A model generated the notes under the pieces. It did not search any database, was not told the origin of the DNA, and saw only the letters and a program-made list of their open reading frames with translations. Positions 45,662 to 56,320 of a stretch of 64,000 nucleotides of DNA are shown here, piece by piece. The stretch is from Maratus speciosus (taxonomy: Eukaryota > Arthropoda > Arachnida > Araneae > Salticidae). Position 1 is the first letter of the stretch; each line of letters starts with the position of its first letter. The stretch lies in contig OZ010792.1 in the NCBI GenBank assembly GCA_963932465.1, positions 186,405,377 through 186,469,376 on the forward strand, written 5' to 3'. Made by a program: the position numbers and the translations under genes.

Positions 45662-46666
45662 ATCGATTTCTTTTTAGGTGCGTTCGTAATTACATAAATA
45701 CGTAGCACCTATAGTTGTCGTTCAGTCCGTCTGTCTGTCCGTCTGTCCGTCCGTCCGCATATAACAGAGCAAAAACTACCCAACCGAATCGTTTAAAATT
45801 TAAACTATATAATTGTTGCATAATTTTGTCGAGTCATTTCAATTTTTATGAAAATCGGATGTATAGTTTAATTACAGGGACAATCAAAAGTTTTCCGTTA
45901 CATTACGGCCAATGGGAAGAAATTATTGCAAGTGCATTTTAATGATGTTACAGCCTCCCGAATGGTCTGAAATTATAAATATATAATTGTTGCAAGATTT
46001 TGTCGAGTCATTTCATATTTTATGAAAATCGGATGTATAGTTTAATTACAGGGACAGTCATAAGTTTTCCGTTACATTACGGCCAATGGGAAAAAATTAT
46101 TTCAAGTGCAAATTAATGATGTTATAGCCTTTCGAAGTACACTAAAATATACATTCTGTACAATATGCGGCGAAAAAAATCTTTATAAAACTAGTTATAG
46201 TACGAACGCACCTCATTTGCCACGTTTGACGAGCAATTTCCAACTTGTAATTTTGTTTATTTTCTTTTTTGTTTACATTCGTTGATTCGAAGAACAGAGG
46301 TGAAGTTTATATTCATGCCAGGGAAGATGAATCTCTCATCTGCCTCTTTCATTTTTTACTCATCGACGATCAAAATACCAAATTTCTTATGATATTTTAA
46401 TTTCTCTTACTTCATATTTCTGCAGCTTAAGCCTATATTTCGTTAGTTTTCATGTAAATCATGCAATTTTTTAAATATTTTATATTATTAGTATTGTTTA
46501 CATTGACAAAAATTGAAATCATTAAAAATAACTGAAAATAATAAATTAAAAATTTTTCATTCTTAAAACTTTCTGAAAACTTCCGGAAATTTTCAAAATT
46601 TCCTTCCCAAAAAACCCGGTTTATTCCCGGGAATAAACCCGGTTTTTTCCACTTTCTGCAACTCTA
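45284..46666. mobile_element. hAT element inserted in the LINE RNase H
   Basis: The ends TAGAGTTGCAAAATACC and (complement) TAGAGTTGCAGAAAGTGG are flanked by the exact 8-bp duplication CCTGTAGC (45276-45283, 46667-46674). Subterminal GGGAATAAACCCGG words repeat at both ends in inverted orientation. It is 1383 bp with no transposase and carries its own insert at 45676-46213. Confidence 0.85.
45676..46213. mobile_element. second GTCY plus tandem-repeat element
   Basis: The ends AGGTGCGTTCGTA and TACGAACGCACCT are inverted. A second copy of the end word (GTAGCACCT) just inside the left end makes a hairpin. A short GTCY run follows (45725-45756), then two ~175-bp direct repeats (TTTTGTCGAGTCATTTC at about 45825 and 46001). 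Architecture is the same as 27701-29179 although the sequences differ. Confidence 0.65.
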
Positions 46667-46671
46667 CCTGT

Positions 46672-47766
46672 AGCCAAAATGATGTGAAGAAGTGCAGCCT
46701 GCTATCGAAGTGGGGGAATCCGTCTTTGAGGCATCGGTGGCAATAATGTCCCAAGATTCAGTAAAGTTCTGGAAATAATAGGCAAACAATGGAGATATCA
46801 TGCTAGCGTCCAGGTCCGTACGCTGAAAAGGGAGACCAGAGGTGAAAAAATGCGCCGCGTTCGGGTCAACAGAAAGAGGAACCTGGAAACTGATTAGGAA
46901 ATCCGGATCATAACCCAGATCGGCAAAAATCTCAGAAACATAAGAGACCTGATTTCCTGGCGAGACCAGTGAATCCTCACAAGAGTTAAAGAAGGGGACC
47001 AGCTACCAAGGGTAAGTTGCTTTACCCAAAAACCGAAGGCCAGGACCTTAATCCTAACGGTTAGGAGACTAGCCCCTGCATGTTTGAGGAGAAGAGTCTT
47101 GGGCGTCCACTTCAGGAGCCCCAAAGCAACCCGTAATGCACACGTCTGTATTACTTCAAGTTTTTTCAGGAGCGAAGGACTAGCAGTAGTGAGAAGAGCA
47201 GCTCCATACTCGATGATACTGCGGATAGAAGCGAAGGCCAACGTGCAAAGATGGTGTGAACGAGCCCCATATCTTTTATGGGCCAGAGCTTTTAAGATGT
47301 TAATTCTTTTAAAACATTTCGTCCGGAGATACTCCACATGCTTCCGGAATCCTCCACGACGGGCAAAAAGGAAACCTAGAAACTTTAGATCGGAGCACCA
47401 CTCAATGAGTCCTCCATTCACGCTGAAGTGGAAGTCACATTCCGCTCTCCGTCTCGAAAGGTTAATAGCATGGCATTTATCAGCCCGGATGGAGAGCTTC
47501 CAATAGGAGCACCACAGTAGTATAAGTCGAAGAGCCTCATGGAGTTTTACTCTATAGGTTTCCAAATCTTCATTCACACAGTAGATAAAAATATCATCGG
47601 CATACATGAGAAACTTGATGCCCAGACCCTCCAGGACCTCATAAAAATCAGCCATGAAAATTGTAAAAAGGATGGGACTCAATACCGCCCCCTGGGGAAC
47701 ACCTCTACCAATAAAAATTCTCAAATTTACTTCATATTGTGTTCTTACATTTCCCCCAAGTTTCAC
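46672..47766 (-). pseudogene. LINE reverse transcriptase, 5'-truncated, plus RNase H start
   Basis: The 47766-46894 frame (~290 aa) reads GRGVPQGAVLSPILFTIFMA, then the catalytic FLMYADDIFIY, and the thumb region LKFLGFLFARRGGFRKHVEY with SIIEYGAALL. The finger part of RT upstream is absent. After a stop at ~46894 another frame continues to an RNase H start with ATDASKTDSP (about 46710-46740). It is a non-functional fragment. Confidence 0.9.
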
Positions 47767-48332
47767 AATGGGATCTTTATGGGATTAAAAGATATAGGAA
47801 ATTTAAGTTTATATATGTGTACAGTGATAATTTTAAATTACTTTTCAATATCATGTTAGTTTTTTAGAAAATATTTTCTATAATTTGTTAGATACAATAT
47901 AGTATCCAATTATACATACGTATATTTTAAATAAACTTTTGGAATTGTAAATTATCACATAAATTAACATATTGATCCCTTATTTGGTTTTAATAATGCA
48001 GAACAAATTATTTCTTTTAGAATTAGCATAATAAATATTCTAGAAAGTACTTCAAAAGAGTGTTTGTGGGTGTATACTATGCTTGTGGGTAGATCCTTTA
48101 GATTGATTGGATAAAATGCGTATAGGGGCGGATCTTAGTAGGTATTACTTGGCCATATCTACATCTTTGTATTGTAAGAGTTCATTGTCACATATTTTTG
48201 TTGTTGTTCTGGTACTTAAATATTCATAATAGTAATTTTGCCTGAACAATCTGCAAATTGTATTTTTTAATGCGGTAGAAGTTTGTTAATTACAAAGCTT
48301 ATTTGTTGTTAGCATAGTATTTAATATTTACA
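47767..48332. other. AT-rich stretch, no gene seen
   Basis: This lies between the LINE 5' truncation point and the next pseudogene. No terminal repeat is recognised. Confidence 0.45.
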
Positions 48333-49942
48333 ATGGGTTCTAGAGGAGTTGAGATTTTAAATTGTTTTAATCCCTTCAAAAAACCTCATCATTCCCATGT
48401 AAGAAAAGGACTGAGAACTGTTACGCCATGGATGTGTGCATTAATGTTGTGCATGGATGTGTGCAAAAACTGTGTCCTAGCTGGTCAAAGTGGAACACAT
48501 GCCGTCTGTATATGCGCTGTCCACCTGAACGTAAAGCTAATGATAGAAAACTGCAAGATAAATTCAATCACAAAAGGTCAGATTAAAAGCTATAAAGATT
48601 GTTTAACTAAAATGGTATGCAATCCAGCATCTATTGATTGCTATTTTTCGAATTGTGTCTCTTGTCCTGGTGTTAATGGCATTAGAAAAATCTTAGAAGA
48701 TGGATTTCAAGAAAATTTGATTGAAACACTAACTTTTCGCCAATGGATTTCGATTGATCGCTGCAACTTAGAAACAGTTTAGAATCCTCTTCAAGAATTT
48801 ATTAACATATTCTGTGAAAAACTCCAGGTTCTTCTTCGTCATGATTTCATTAGTAAGCAACAAAGTGCTTTTATGAGTTACATTAAGGAAAATTTATTAA
48901 CTTCTGAAATGGCTGTAGTTTGCAATTTTTCCGAAAATTATAGCTTTATCTTACAGGAAGAAGCACAATCGTACCACTGGAACAAATTGCAAGCCACTAT
49001 ACATCCATTTGTAGTATATTTTAAAGAAGAATATGAGATTAAGCATTGTAGTTTTCCCATAATCTCAGAATGTCTTGAACATAATGCCATATCTGTATAC
49101 ACATTTCAGAAAAAACTTATTCAGTTTTTAAAATCTAAATTTAATGACGCGTGAAGAAACTTTACTATTTTTCAGATGGCAGTGCAGCCCGGTACAAGAA
49201 TAAAAAAAATTCACAAATCTTTGCTATCACAAAGCTGATTTTGGAATTGAAGCAGAATGGCACTTTTCTGCTACAGCACGGCAAAGGACCGTGTGATGGA
49301 GTAGGAGGTACGGTGAAAAGGGAAGCAGCAAGAGCAAGCCTACAAAGGCCTTACCAAGACCAAATAACTACGCCATTTCAGTTATATGAGTGGTTAAAAT
49401 TTCACTTATCTAAGACAATGGAATTTTCTTATATTACCCAGGAGGAGTATATTAAAACTGAGCAGCGTTTTGAACACAGACTTAGCCAGGCTGTGGCAGT
49501 ACCTAATACTAGAAATTTTCACGCTTTTATCCCTTCAACATGTGGGACGAAAATGAAAACAATGTTATTTTCATTTTCACAATTATCAGAAACCCATGCA
49601 ATTATTCCTGTTGTAGAAAAATTAGATTGAGAAATTAACTGGTTACCTTGTTTCTTACTACAATGATGCATGGTGGCTGTGTTATATTTTAGATAAAAAT
49701 GCAGATGAAAATGAAATAAAGGTTACCTTTCTTCATACACCCGGACCAGCGCATTCTTTCTTTTACCCTTCCGTACCTGATATTCTGTGGATTTCATCAA
49801 CTGATGTCATTTGCAAAGTAAACCCTACTACACCAGCTGGTCGTACATATACTCTGCTACCGGATGAAGCAAACAAGACTGGAAAAATGTTTACAGATTT
49901 CTTGCAGTTAAGAAAAGATAAAGTCTCATTTATTTTCGAATA
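48333..49942 (+). pseudogene. broken gene of an uncharacterised transposon-associated family
   Basis: It reads as one protein of roughly 530 aa through one in-frame stop (TAG at 48780), a frameshift near 49150 and another near 49630-49640. Blocks in order: a Cys-rich N part (GTHAVCICAVHLNVKL, CYFSNCVSCPGVNGI), a middle part (AVVCNFSENYSFILQEEAQS), YYFSDGSAARYKNKKN followed by LLQHGKGPCDGVGGTVKREA, and a C part (WWLCYILDKN, FLHTPGPAHSFFYPS, CKVNPTTPAGRTYTLLPD) ending TAA at 49942. From memory, proteins with DGxxxxYKN and HGKGxCDGxGG blocks are common uncharacterised predictions in arthropods and cnidarians. The spaced Asp and His/Asp motifs could be a DDE-type nuclease, which is inference. Confidence 0.65.
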
Positions 49943-50924
49943 AATGAATTAAAAATTTATTTTACATTGTGAGATGGACACAAATATCTTTCATATAAAT
50001 CAGAAAATCATTTTGCATAAAATGTGATATGCATATGTATGTAAAAATGACATTGCCAATGTAACTTAACTTTTTCATATCATATTTTCATGTGCTACTT
50101 ACATTAAATTATCGCAAACAAAGTATAATATTTATATTTTATCTGCATTTAAAAAGTTATCTATATTAAGTATTTATAAAGCGATATTAGTAGAAATATT
50201 AATTATATATAAGAAAGATTAAACATGTATAATATAAAGGTGGCCATCTGAAATCAAAAATGAATCTGTTCATATATGAGATGTTTGTGTCAGATATACT
50301 TCACAAAGTAAAATAAATTTTCAATTTATATAATAAAATAAATTAGACAATCTTGTAATATAAAAGGATCTATAGTGTTTATAAGGTATATATATTTGTG
50401 AATTATCAAATAATAATATCCAACTTTTCATTTTATTGTTTATGTTCTAATATATTTTGAAAATGGAAATATTTATTTAAAATGCGAAAAATGTTAGTTT
50501 ATGGCATTTACATAATTTTTTTCATTACTTGTCATCAGTTGAAAATGAAGATATTGAAATACAAGTTAAAATTTTCACTTTACATGTGAACTGCAACTTC
50601 ATGTATCTTCTGATCCCATAGAAATCCATCATAAAACTTGGGGAAATGTACAAGGGAAATATTAAGTCAATTTGAGAATTTTTTGAAAAATTTAAAAATG
50701 CCACTTTGAGAAAATTAAAATTAGAATTTTTTTTAAAATTAAATTTTAAATTTTTTTATCATGTTGCATATCAAATTAAAGGTCATAAAAAGAGCTTTAA
50801 CATGATATATAAACGAAGTTCATATCACGCTTCGTTTTTGAGAAAATGGAAATTAAGTAATTCAAGATGTAGCAAATTTTAATGAAAAATGCTTTAATTA
50901 ATTGTTAATAACATTAAAATGAAA
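49943..50924. other. AT-rich stretch, no gene seen
   Basis: Long T/A-rich sequence downstream of the pseudogene, possibly its 3' region. No other feature is recognised. Confidence 0.45.
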
Positions 50925-51050
50925 TACATTTAAAAAGTAATTTTAGTGTTTTCTTTCATAACTATGTAAGGACAGTTGGTAAACCAAGTTTCATTAAAAC
51001 TGAGGGGTCAAGGAAGAAAAGGTGTGTTGATGTGACACGGAATGAATGAC
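50925..51050. repeat. terminal-repeat-like block, inverted copy at 63693-63825
   Basis: The complement starts GTCATTCATTCCGTGTCACATC and runs through CCTCAGTTTTAATGAAACTT and CATAGTTATGAAAGAAAACAC. 63693-63825 reads the same in the forward direction with substitutions. It looks like the right terminal inverted repeat of a DNA element, perhaps the one that encoded 48333-49942. Confidence 0.65.
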
Positions 51051-51078
51051 TTATAAGTAAACTGCCCGTTCGTGTGTG

Positions 51079-53062
51079 AGGGATTACAATCCCGGGATCC
51101 CGTATCCCGAGATCCCGGGATCCCGCATCATTTTTAATCCCGAAAATCCCGGGATCTTATCTGCCAAATCCCGGGAATTTCGGGATTGTCCTTTTTTTTT
51201 TAAATGGAACAATATTCAGCTGAAATTAAAAAAATATATTTATAGACTTTCTCTTTTGGAAAGAAAAATAATTAATTTTTATGAAATTTATATATCCTTG
51301 AAAAAATATACACATTTCAAGTATTTTTTACATATTTCAAAGCGATTAAATCGTTTAACATGGAAACCTTTTGACTTGCAAACAGATGTAACCCGCTCGG
51401 CTATTATTCGGGAACAATGAAATCATTTGTTTATTTCGATTTCGCCGCGTTTAGAAAGCCGGTCGTTTCAGCAACTGGGAATCACAAAATTTCGAATTGG
51501 AGTTTACTGATAAGCGTCGCATTTGAGTTTCATAGTCATTATTATGTGCTAACTTCTTTTCTTTTCGGGCGTTTATACTTATTTTGCTTTAAAGATGTCT
51601 AATGAAAAGGATTTTGTAGCTCATAGGAAAGAAAAGGATGCATCTTCAGTATGGCACTGCTATTTAAGGTCAAAAGATGAAAAAATCGCTAAACGTAAAA
51701 GATGTAGGCAAGTGCTTAAAACGTTAGGTGGATCGACTAAGGGTTGCATGCACATTTATCGACGAAACATGGCACTAAAGTTTAGAAAGAATTTAATACA
51801 TCATCTCTTCCTTCCACACGTCAAGATTGCATAGAAGATGCATTGCTTTCTAAAAAGCGGAAAATAGAAGATTCTTTTAGTAGTGATAAGGAATCGCTGG
51901 ATTTAATTTTATTGCGAATGACAGCTAAAGACTGTTTTTCATTTAACTTCAACTGATTTAAGAAACTTACTGATAGCTAAAGGCCATAATGATTTGCCAA
52001 AATCTGCAGTATCAATTCGAAATCGTGTAGTGAACTATAATAAAAGAGTTAATTACAAGTGAAATACAAACTTTAAAAATTCAGGAAAAAAATTTAGTTT
52101 GACTTTTGACGAATGGATATTTACTGCAAACAAGCGATTTATGAATATTAATGTCCATTCAAGAAATTTAAATTTGAACAAATTCAGGAATTTAGGCCTT
52201 ATGCGCATATATGGATTTTTTACAGCAAAAAAGTGCATTGAAATGCTAACAGAGTGCTTAATCCAATATGACATTTCCCTAAAAACAGACAATGTTGCTA
52301 TCATAACTGGGACTTGGAGATGAAACTTTAGATGCCGTCATATTTCTTAGAACATATTTGCAAAGGAATACCGATTAGTTAGGAAACAGTGGAAACAGTG
52401 AACTATTCAAAATATTTTTTTTTTCACGAGGTACGTAATAATTTTTTATATTATGCAACGTTTTCGAATTTTAACAGCTATCGCTATTTAGAAATTTAAA
52501 CTATTCACCTATCTATTATTTTATTCTATGTGTGTGTGTTCTAAGTTCTTTTATTTCAAGAAAAAAATCTTCATGTTAGGGAAAATCTTGAATTTGCAAT
52601 ATCCTAGAATTATAAACTTTAATTACGTGGGTATGAGAATAATTCATAATTTAATTCGTGATATTAATTAGTTTTTAATATTGTAAATATTAAGCTATTC
52701 AAAAACTTGTTTAACAGGAAATAAAAGAAATTATCTAGAAGATGAAGCATAGACATTTCATGTTCTTTGTTGCATTTTCAAACATCAACAGCGTATTTCT
52801 TTTAATTTTCAATTGCCCTAATTTATCCTATAAGTTTTGATAATTAATTGAAGTTAATTTTTTTAAATTTGGTATATTTTCATATGTAAATTATACTGTA
52901 ATTTTGCTTTGTCTTTTCTATAATATTATGATATTTAGCTATTGTAAAAATTGATGATATTACAGAAATTCTAATTTTCCTAATCCCGGGATTATCCCGG
53001 GATTGAATCTAAGCAATCCCGAAATCCCGGGATTGGAAATTAGTCTCGGGATTGTAATCCCT
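51079..53062. mobile_element. hAT element with BED-finger transposase remnant
   Basis: The ends AGGGATTACAATCCCGGGAT and (complement) AGGGATTACAATCCCGAG are inverted. Subterminal regions are saturated with ATCCCGGGAT words over ~110 bp at each end. Flanks share TGTGTG but not a clean 8-bp duplication. The interior encodes a decayed hAT transposase. Confidence 0.8.
51595..52330 (+). pseudogene. degenerate BED-finger hAT transposase
   Basis: ATG at 51595 starts MSNEKDF. A BED-type zinc finger follows (SSVWHCYL..KRCRQVLKTLGGSTKGCMHIYRR), with the first Cys and the final His replaced. Stops and frameshifts fill 51834-52098. Another frame then reads LTFDEWIFTANKRFMNINVHS and LKTDNVAIITGTW, the region of the first catalytic Asp in hAT transposases. 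The C-terminal dimerisation domain is not found. Confidence 0.75.
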
Positions 53063-53169
53063 ATGTGTGACGGACATTCTCTATATGATTGGCATGAGAA
53101 ATTTTACTCCTAATCTCCGTTTGCACAGGTCTAAGATCCCAATTGGGTATAGAGCTGTGCAAGGTGACG

Positions 53170-53610
53170 TCATGAACAGGTTTTTGCTGTTACTGTAGGA
53201 CAGCTATCGCTAACTTTATCAATGCTTTTTCTGTTTGTGTGTCCTACAGCTATTTTCATTGTTCTCCGGTAAAAGTCACGTGATGTAAACTGCTCTATAG
53301 ATTTAGAGTCCGTACTCTGTAAGAATATATTGAAACACTTAACGCCGTTCTCGGCAGCCATTAAAAGAAGCGACTCCGTGGAAGCAGTGGACCGGGCTAC
53401 ATTTTTATTAACGCTGTCACATTTCAAAATATTTTCTACCACATTCTTCTTATCATTGTCACATGTCCAGACATTTTCTTCACAGTCCTCCATCTCAACA
53501 TTAATAGCAGAAGGATCGGCTGGTACAACAACATCCACTATATTGAATTCAGAACTAGGCATCATATTACCCGGGGGCAATATCGGCATACCATAGAAGT
53601 AAACAAACAT
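53170..53610 (-). CDS. hypothetical protein, 146 aa, unrecognised
   Basis: A clean frame of 146 codons starts at ATG (minus strand) and ends TGA at 53170. It has an acidic N-terminal half (NVEMEDCEENVWTCDNDKK), then VKCFNIFLQSTDSKSIEQF and a basic C-terminal part. No domain is recognised and no transposon motifs are seen. It lies between a hAT element and dispersed repeats. It could be a single-exon host gene fragment, an exon, or chance, because AT content is lower here than around it. Confidence 0.35.
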   Translation of the reverse strand: MFVYFYGMPILPPGNMMPSSEFNIVDVVVPADPSAINVEMEDCEENVWTCDNDKKNVVENILKCDSVNKNVARSTASTESLLLMAAENGVKCFNIFLQSTDSKSIEQFTSRDFYRRTMKIAVGHTNRKSIDKVSDSCPTVTAKTCS

Positions 53611-53927
53611 TAAATACGGCTATTACACTCACCAAATCAATAATAAAGAAGTTCACAAATAAAAACCACGAAAAAACACCTTACTTCAAACCACAGCAGC
53701 GTAAAAACAAGATTAAGCTCGCCCAAAAATAAGCTCGGATACAGCCGGCTGCAAAACGGTTACCACCTCCCACATGTAGAAGGAGGGAGCACCTCGCACA
53801 GCCACCGTCCAACCATCCAAAAACCGCGCGGACAGCAAAAACATGCATCAAGTTATTGATATCAAGAAATAAGAAATACAATTGATGAAATGAGTAGCAG
53901 CGCTATTATTCGTAAAATGGATTTTTC
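53611..53927. other. no gene seen
   Basis: A moderately GC-rich patch (53690-53850, GCCGGCTGCAAAACGG) with no supported gene. It could be upstream sequence of the 53170-53610 frame. Confidence 0.4.
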
Positions 53928-54026
53928 CTTTCAGGGAAAGAAGTTCGGTTCACCGATAGCCAATGAAATTGTCGGTTTTTGCACTAATACTAAAAGTCTT
54001 ATGGAAAGTCAAATTTCGCAGACGCC
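53928..54026. repeat. dispersed repeat, inverted copy at 27262-27381
   Basis: See 27262-27381. This copy lacks one arm of the local palindrome. Confidence 0.7.
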
Positions 54027-54397
54027 AGAGCTGGCGGTATGATGATCTGTTATTCTAGTTACTGCACAGGCAGAATACCAGTATGCGCAGGCGCAAACAC
54101 CACTAGCAGGCCACTTTAGCCTTGAACCAGGTTGAGTGCATACATTTTAACCGAAAATTTGCAAACTTAGGGAATTTTCTCGCATACAGAACAACATTTT
54201 GAATTTAGATTACAATATATTAAGTATATGCTGCTGCATCAAAGAATTTTTTTGCAGTATTTTTAACAAACAAGCATTAATAACTCACACTCCTTAAATG
54301 CTATGCTAAACACCGCCAGTAAATGCCGACAGCAGACGAATTTTAGCCTCGACCTCAGGTCGTGTGCATAAAGTCCATTAATCTATTTAATTTTTGA

Positions 54398-54610
54398 AAT
54401 GGAGGATATTCCATCTACGTTTTGATCACGTGGTCAAGGTAAAAACTTCTAGCTTAAAGAAGGGAAGGCTCCGTAGACATGTTATATAAATCCCCGCTAG
54501 CCAATGAAACAGTTCATGAGACAAAGCAGTAGTATTTTTCCTTCTTATCAGTTAGAAGTTCCTTGGGTAAATTACCGGTATCACGTGACTTTTTTCAGCC
54601 TCGAACCCAG
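54398..54610. repeat. dispersed repeat, inverted copy at 7083-7293
   Basis: See 7083-7293. It ends with ACTTTTTTCAGCCTCGAACCCA. Confidence 0.75.
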
Positions 54611-54625
54611 GTTTAGAATATCTTC

Positions 54626-55185
54626 CATTGTGACAAGACGGGGGTCCCATCTCCCGGTCCCAGGCCCTTGCAGGCCCATGTGTCTACGTGCGGAAAGACC
54701 CCCGTTCCAAGCCCCGCGGCGCGTCCCGAAGGTCGCCGCCAGGAGTGGCCCGTCAGAGCCGATCCACACGCAAACTCCGGTCAAGCCGGTGCACTGCCCA
54801 GCGCACGTCACACCGGTTATTCCCAAGAGGATGATTGGTCGCGTGAGACAGATTCCGCCACTTAGCTAGAGGAGCCAAATGGTTCCTTCTCTTGGTTCCC
54901 GACCCGGGACGCCCCGATAGCCCGCAGGAACCGAGCACCTATAAAGGAGTCGGGCCCACGAACCGGTTCGAGGTTACCGAGCCGGAGTTGATGTACGGAG
55001 ATCCCTCAAGATCAAATACCATTCTACGGCAAAGACATTTTTGAGGGACAACCGATTAAAGGGGGAAGGTGCCGCTCGCGAGTCCAGGAGAGACGCGGAA
55101 AGTTTCTCCTTGAGCGCATAGACACGCCCTCGCTAGGGGGTGGGCTGCGGGGTCGGACGTATCCGGCCCCCAGTCCACAGGTACC
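54626..55185. other. GC-rich block, unassigned
   Basis: There is an abrupt rise in GC and CpG relative to its surroundings (GAAAGACCCCCGTTCCAAGC, CCGCTCGCGAGTCC). Open frames on both strands reflect composition and carry no known domain. It adjoins the 3' end of the R1-like LINE and could be its 3' untranslated region, or the untranslated region of a related LINE. Confidence 0.4.
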
Positions 55186-55335
55186 TTACCTACATAATTA
55201 TTGCACTACACATATTATTCACTAATACATATATACACTACGACATATATACACTACAACATAAATACACTACGGCATATTATTCACTACAACATAACTA
55301 CACTACGACATATTATTCACTACTAAATGCAGGTT
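55186..55335 (-). repeat. short AT-rich tandem repeats in LINE 3' tail
   Basis: Repeats of CACTACGACATAT/CACTACAACATA and TATTATTCACTA with 15-24-bp spacing lie just downstream (minus strand) of the LINE stop. Confidence 0.7.
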
Positions 55336-55364
55336 CATGAGACGGAGTCCCGAACCTGAGAACT

Positions 55365-56320
55365 TCATGCACCACCACCTCCAGTACCGCGCGTGCGGCG
55401 GACTGGTTGATTTGCGTTCAACTGTGGCGCTTGACCGCGAAGGGCTCTGGTACGGCGACCATGCCTTTGGCGACCCAGATCTCGATCCAATGTCCACAGG
55501 AGGAGATCATTTACAATGACCTTCACTCCCTTCCGACAATAGCCATCTAGACACAGATCGAGTAGTGTTCGAGTATGGTAGTTCCATGGGAAAAATCTTT
55601 CCCTGATGGACCGCCATAGGGGAAAAGAGTAGAGACAGTGTCTCCTGTCACTTATCCCTATCCCACAGAAACACGTGGGATCCTTCTGAAAGAAGCGAGC
55701 CTGGTGGTCACCAAAGGTGCCGTGTCCCGTGAGAACTTGGTTGAGGTAGAAATCGCCGTGCAGCCTCCGTAGGCGGACGCGCGGAAAAAGTTCATATGTC
55801 ACTTCGCCTTTGCCCGTGGCCACCCATTTGCTTTGCTATCTTGAGACGGCACGGGCCAAGAGTTCTCTCTTGGCCTGGCGGCGGGTGGTCTTGATTACCA
55901 CATCCACAGTCGAGCGGTTCGTAGCGGCCTTTGCCAGCTCGTCCGCACGCTCGTTGTAGACGTGTCCCACATGGGCTTTGACCCAGTGCATGTGAACACC
56001 GATTCCACTACTCTTCACCAAGTCCCTGATCTCGGAAATAGATCTGTGCCTGGGCACAAGACTATTTAGGCTTGAAGCGCCGATCTCAAATCTGAGTAGA
56101 TGTCGAGCTCACCGAGATCCCTCTGATGAGCATCCGTTATCGCCTCCTTGATCGCATGGACCTCGGCTGCGAAGACTTCTGCGCCATCTGAGAGGCGGAA
56201 CTGACCCTCACTGACTGTTTGTCCGTCGATCACGGCAGTAAACGCGCAGCCTACGGTGCGGTCTTGCTGCCTGGATCCGTCCGTGTAATAAGAACACGTC
56301 GTCCTGGGAGTGAGGTCCCT
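55365..56320 (-). pseudogene. R1-like LINE RNase H and C-terminal zinc-knuckle region, broken
   Basis: The RNase H start (YYTDGS-type block near 56300, GCAFTAVIDGQTVSEGQFRL and LDIYSD) lies in a frame different from the RT end. HWVKAHVGHVYNERADELAK is in the 56057-55836 frame. 55823-55365 carries a C-terminal HGDFYLNQVLTGHGTFGDH with a C-x-C-type zinc-binding end (PTCFCGIGISDRRHCLYSFP). Two or more frameshifts separate the parts. Confidence 0.85.

Larger units (their letters stand above)
44435..47766 (-). mobile_element. 5'-truncated LINE (I/Jockey/R1 group) with inserted hAT
   Basis: Minus strand. It starts at about 47766 inside the RT domain, passes through RT and the RNase H N-terminus (to ~46675), is interrupted by the hAT element 45284-46666, and resumes with the rest of RNase H (45283-44751) and a 3' tail. 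The 3' end is near the G-run at about 44435. No endonuclease or ORF1 is present. 5' truncation is the usual fate of LINE copies. Confidence 0.85.

Noticed and set aside
54504..54938. Overlapping open frames in GC-rich DNA
   Set aside because: Open on both strands through composition; no domain or start context.
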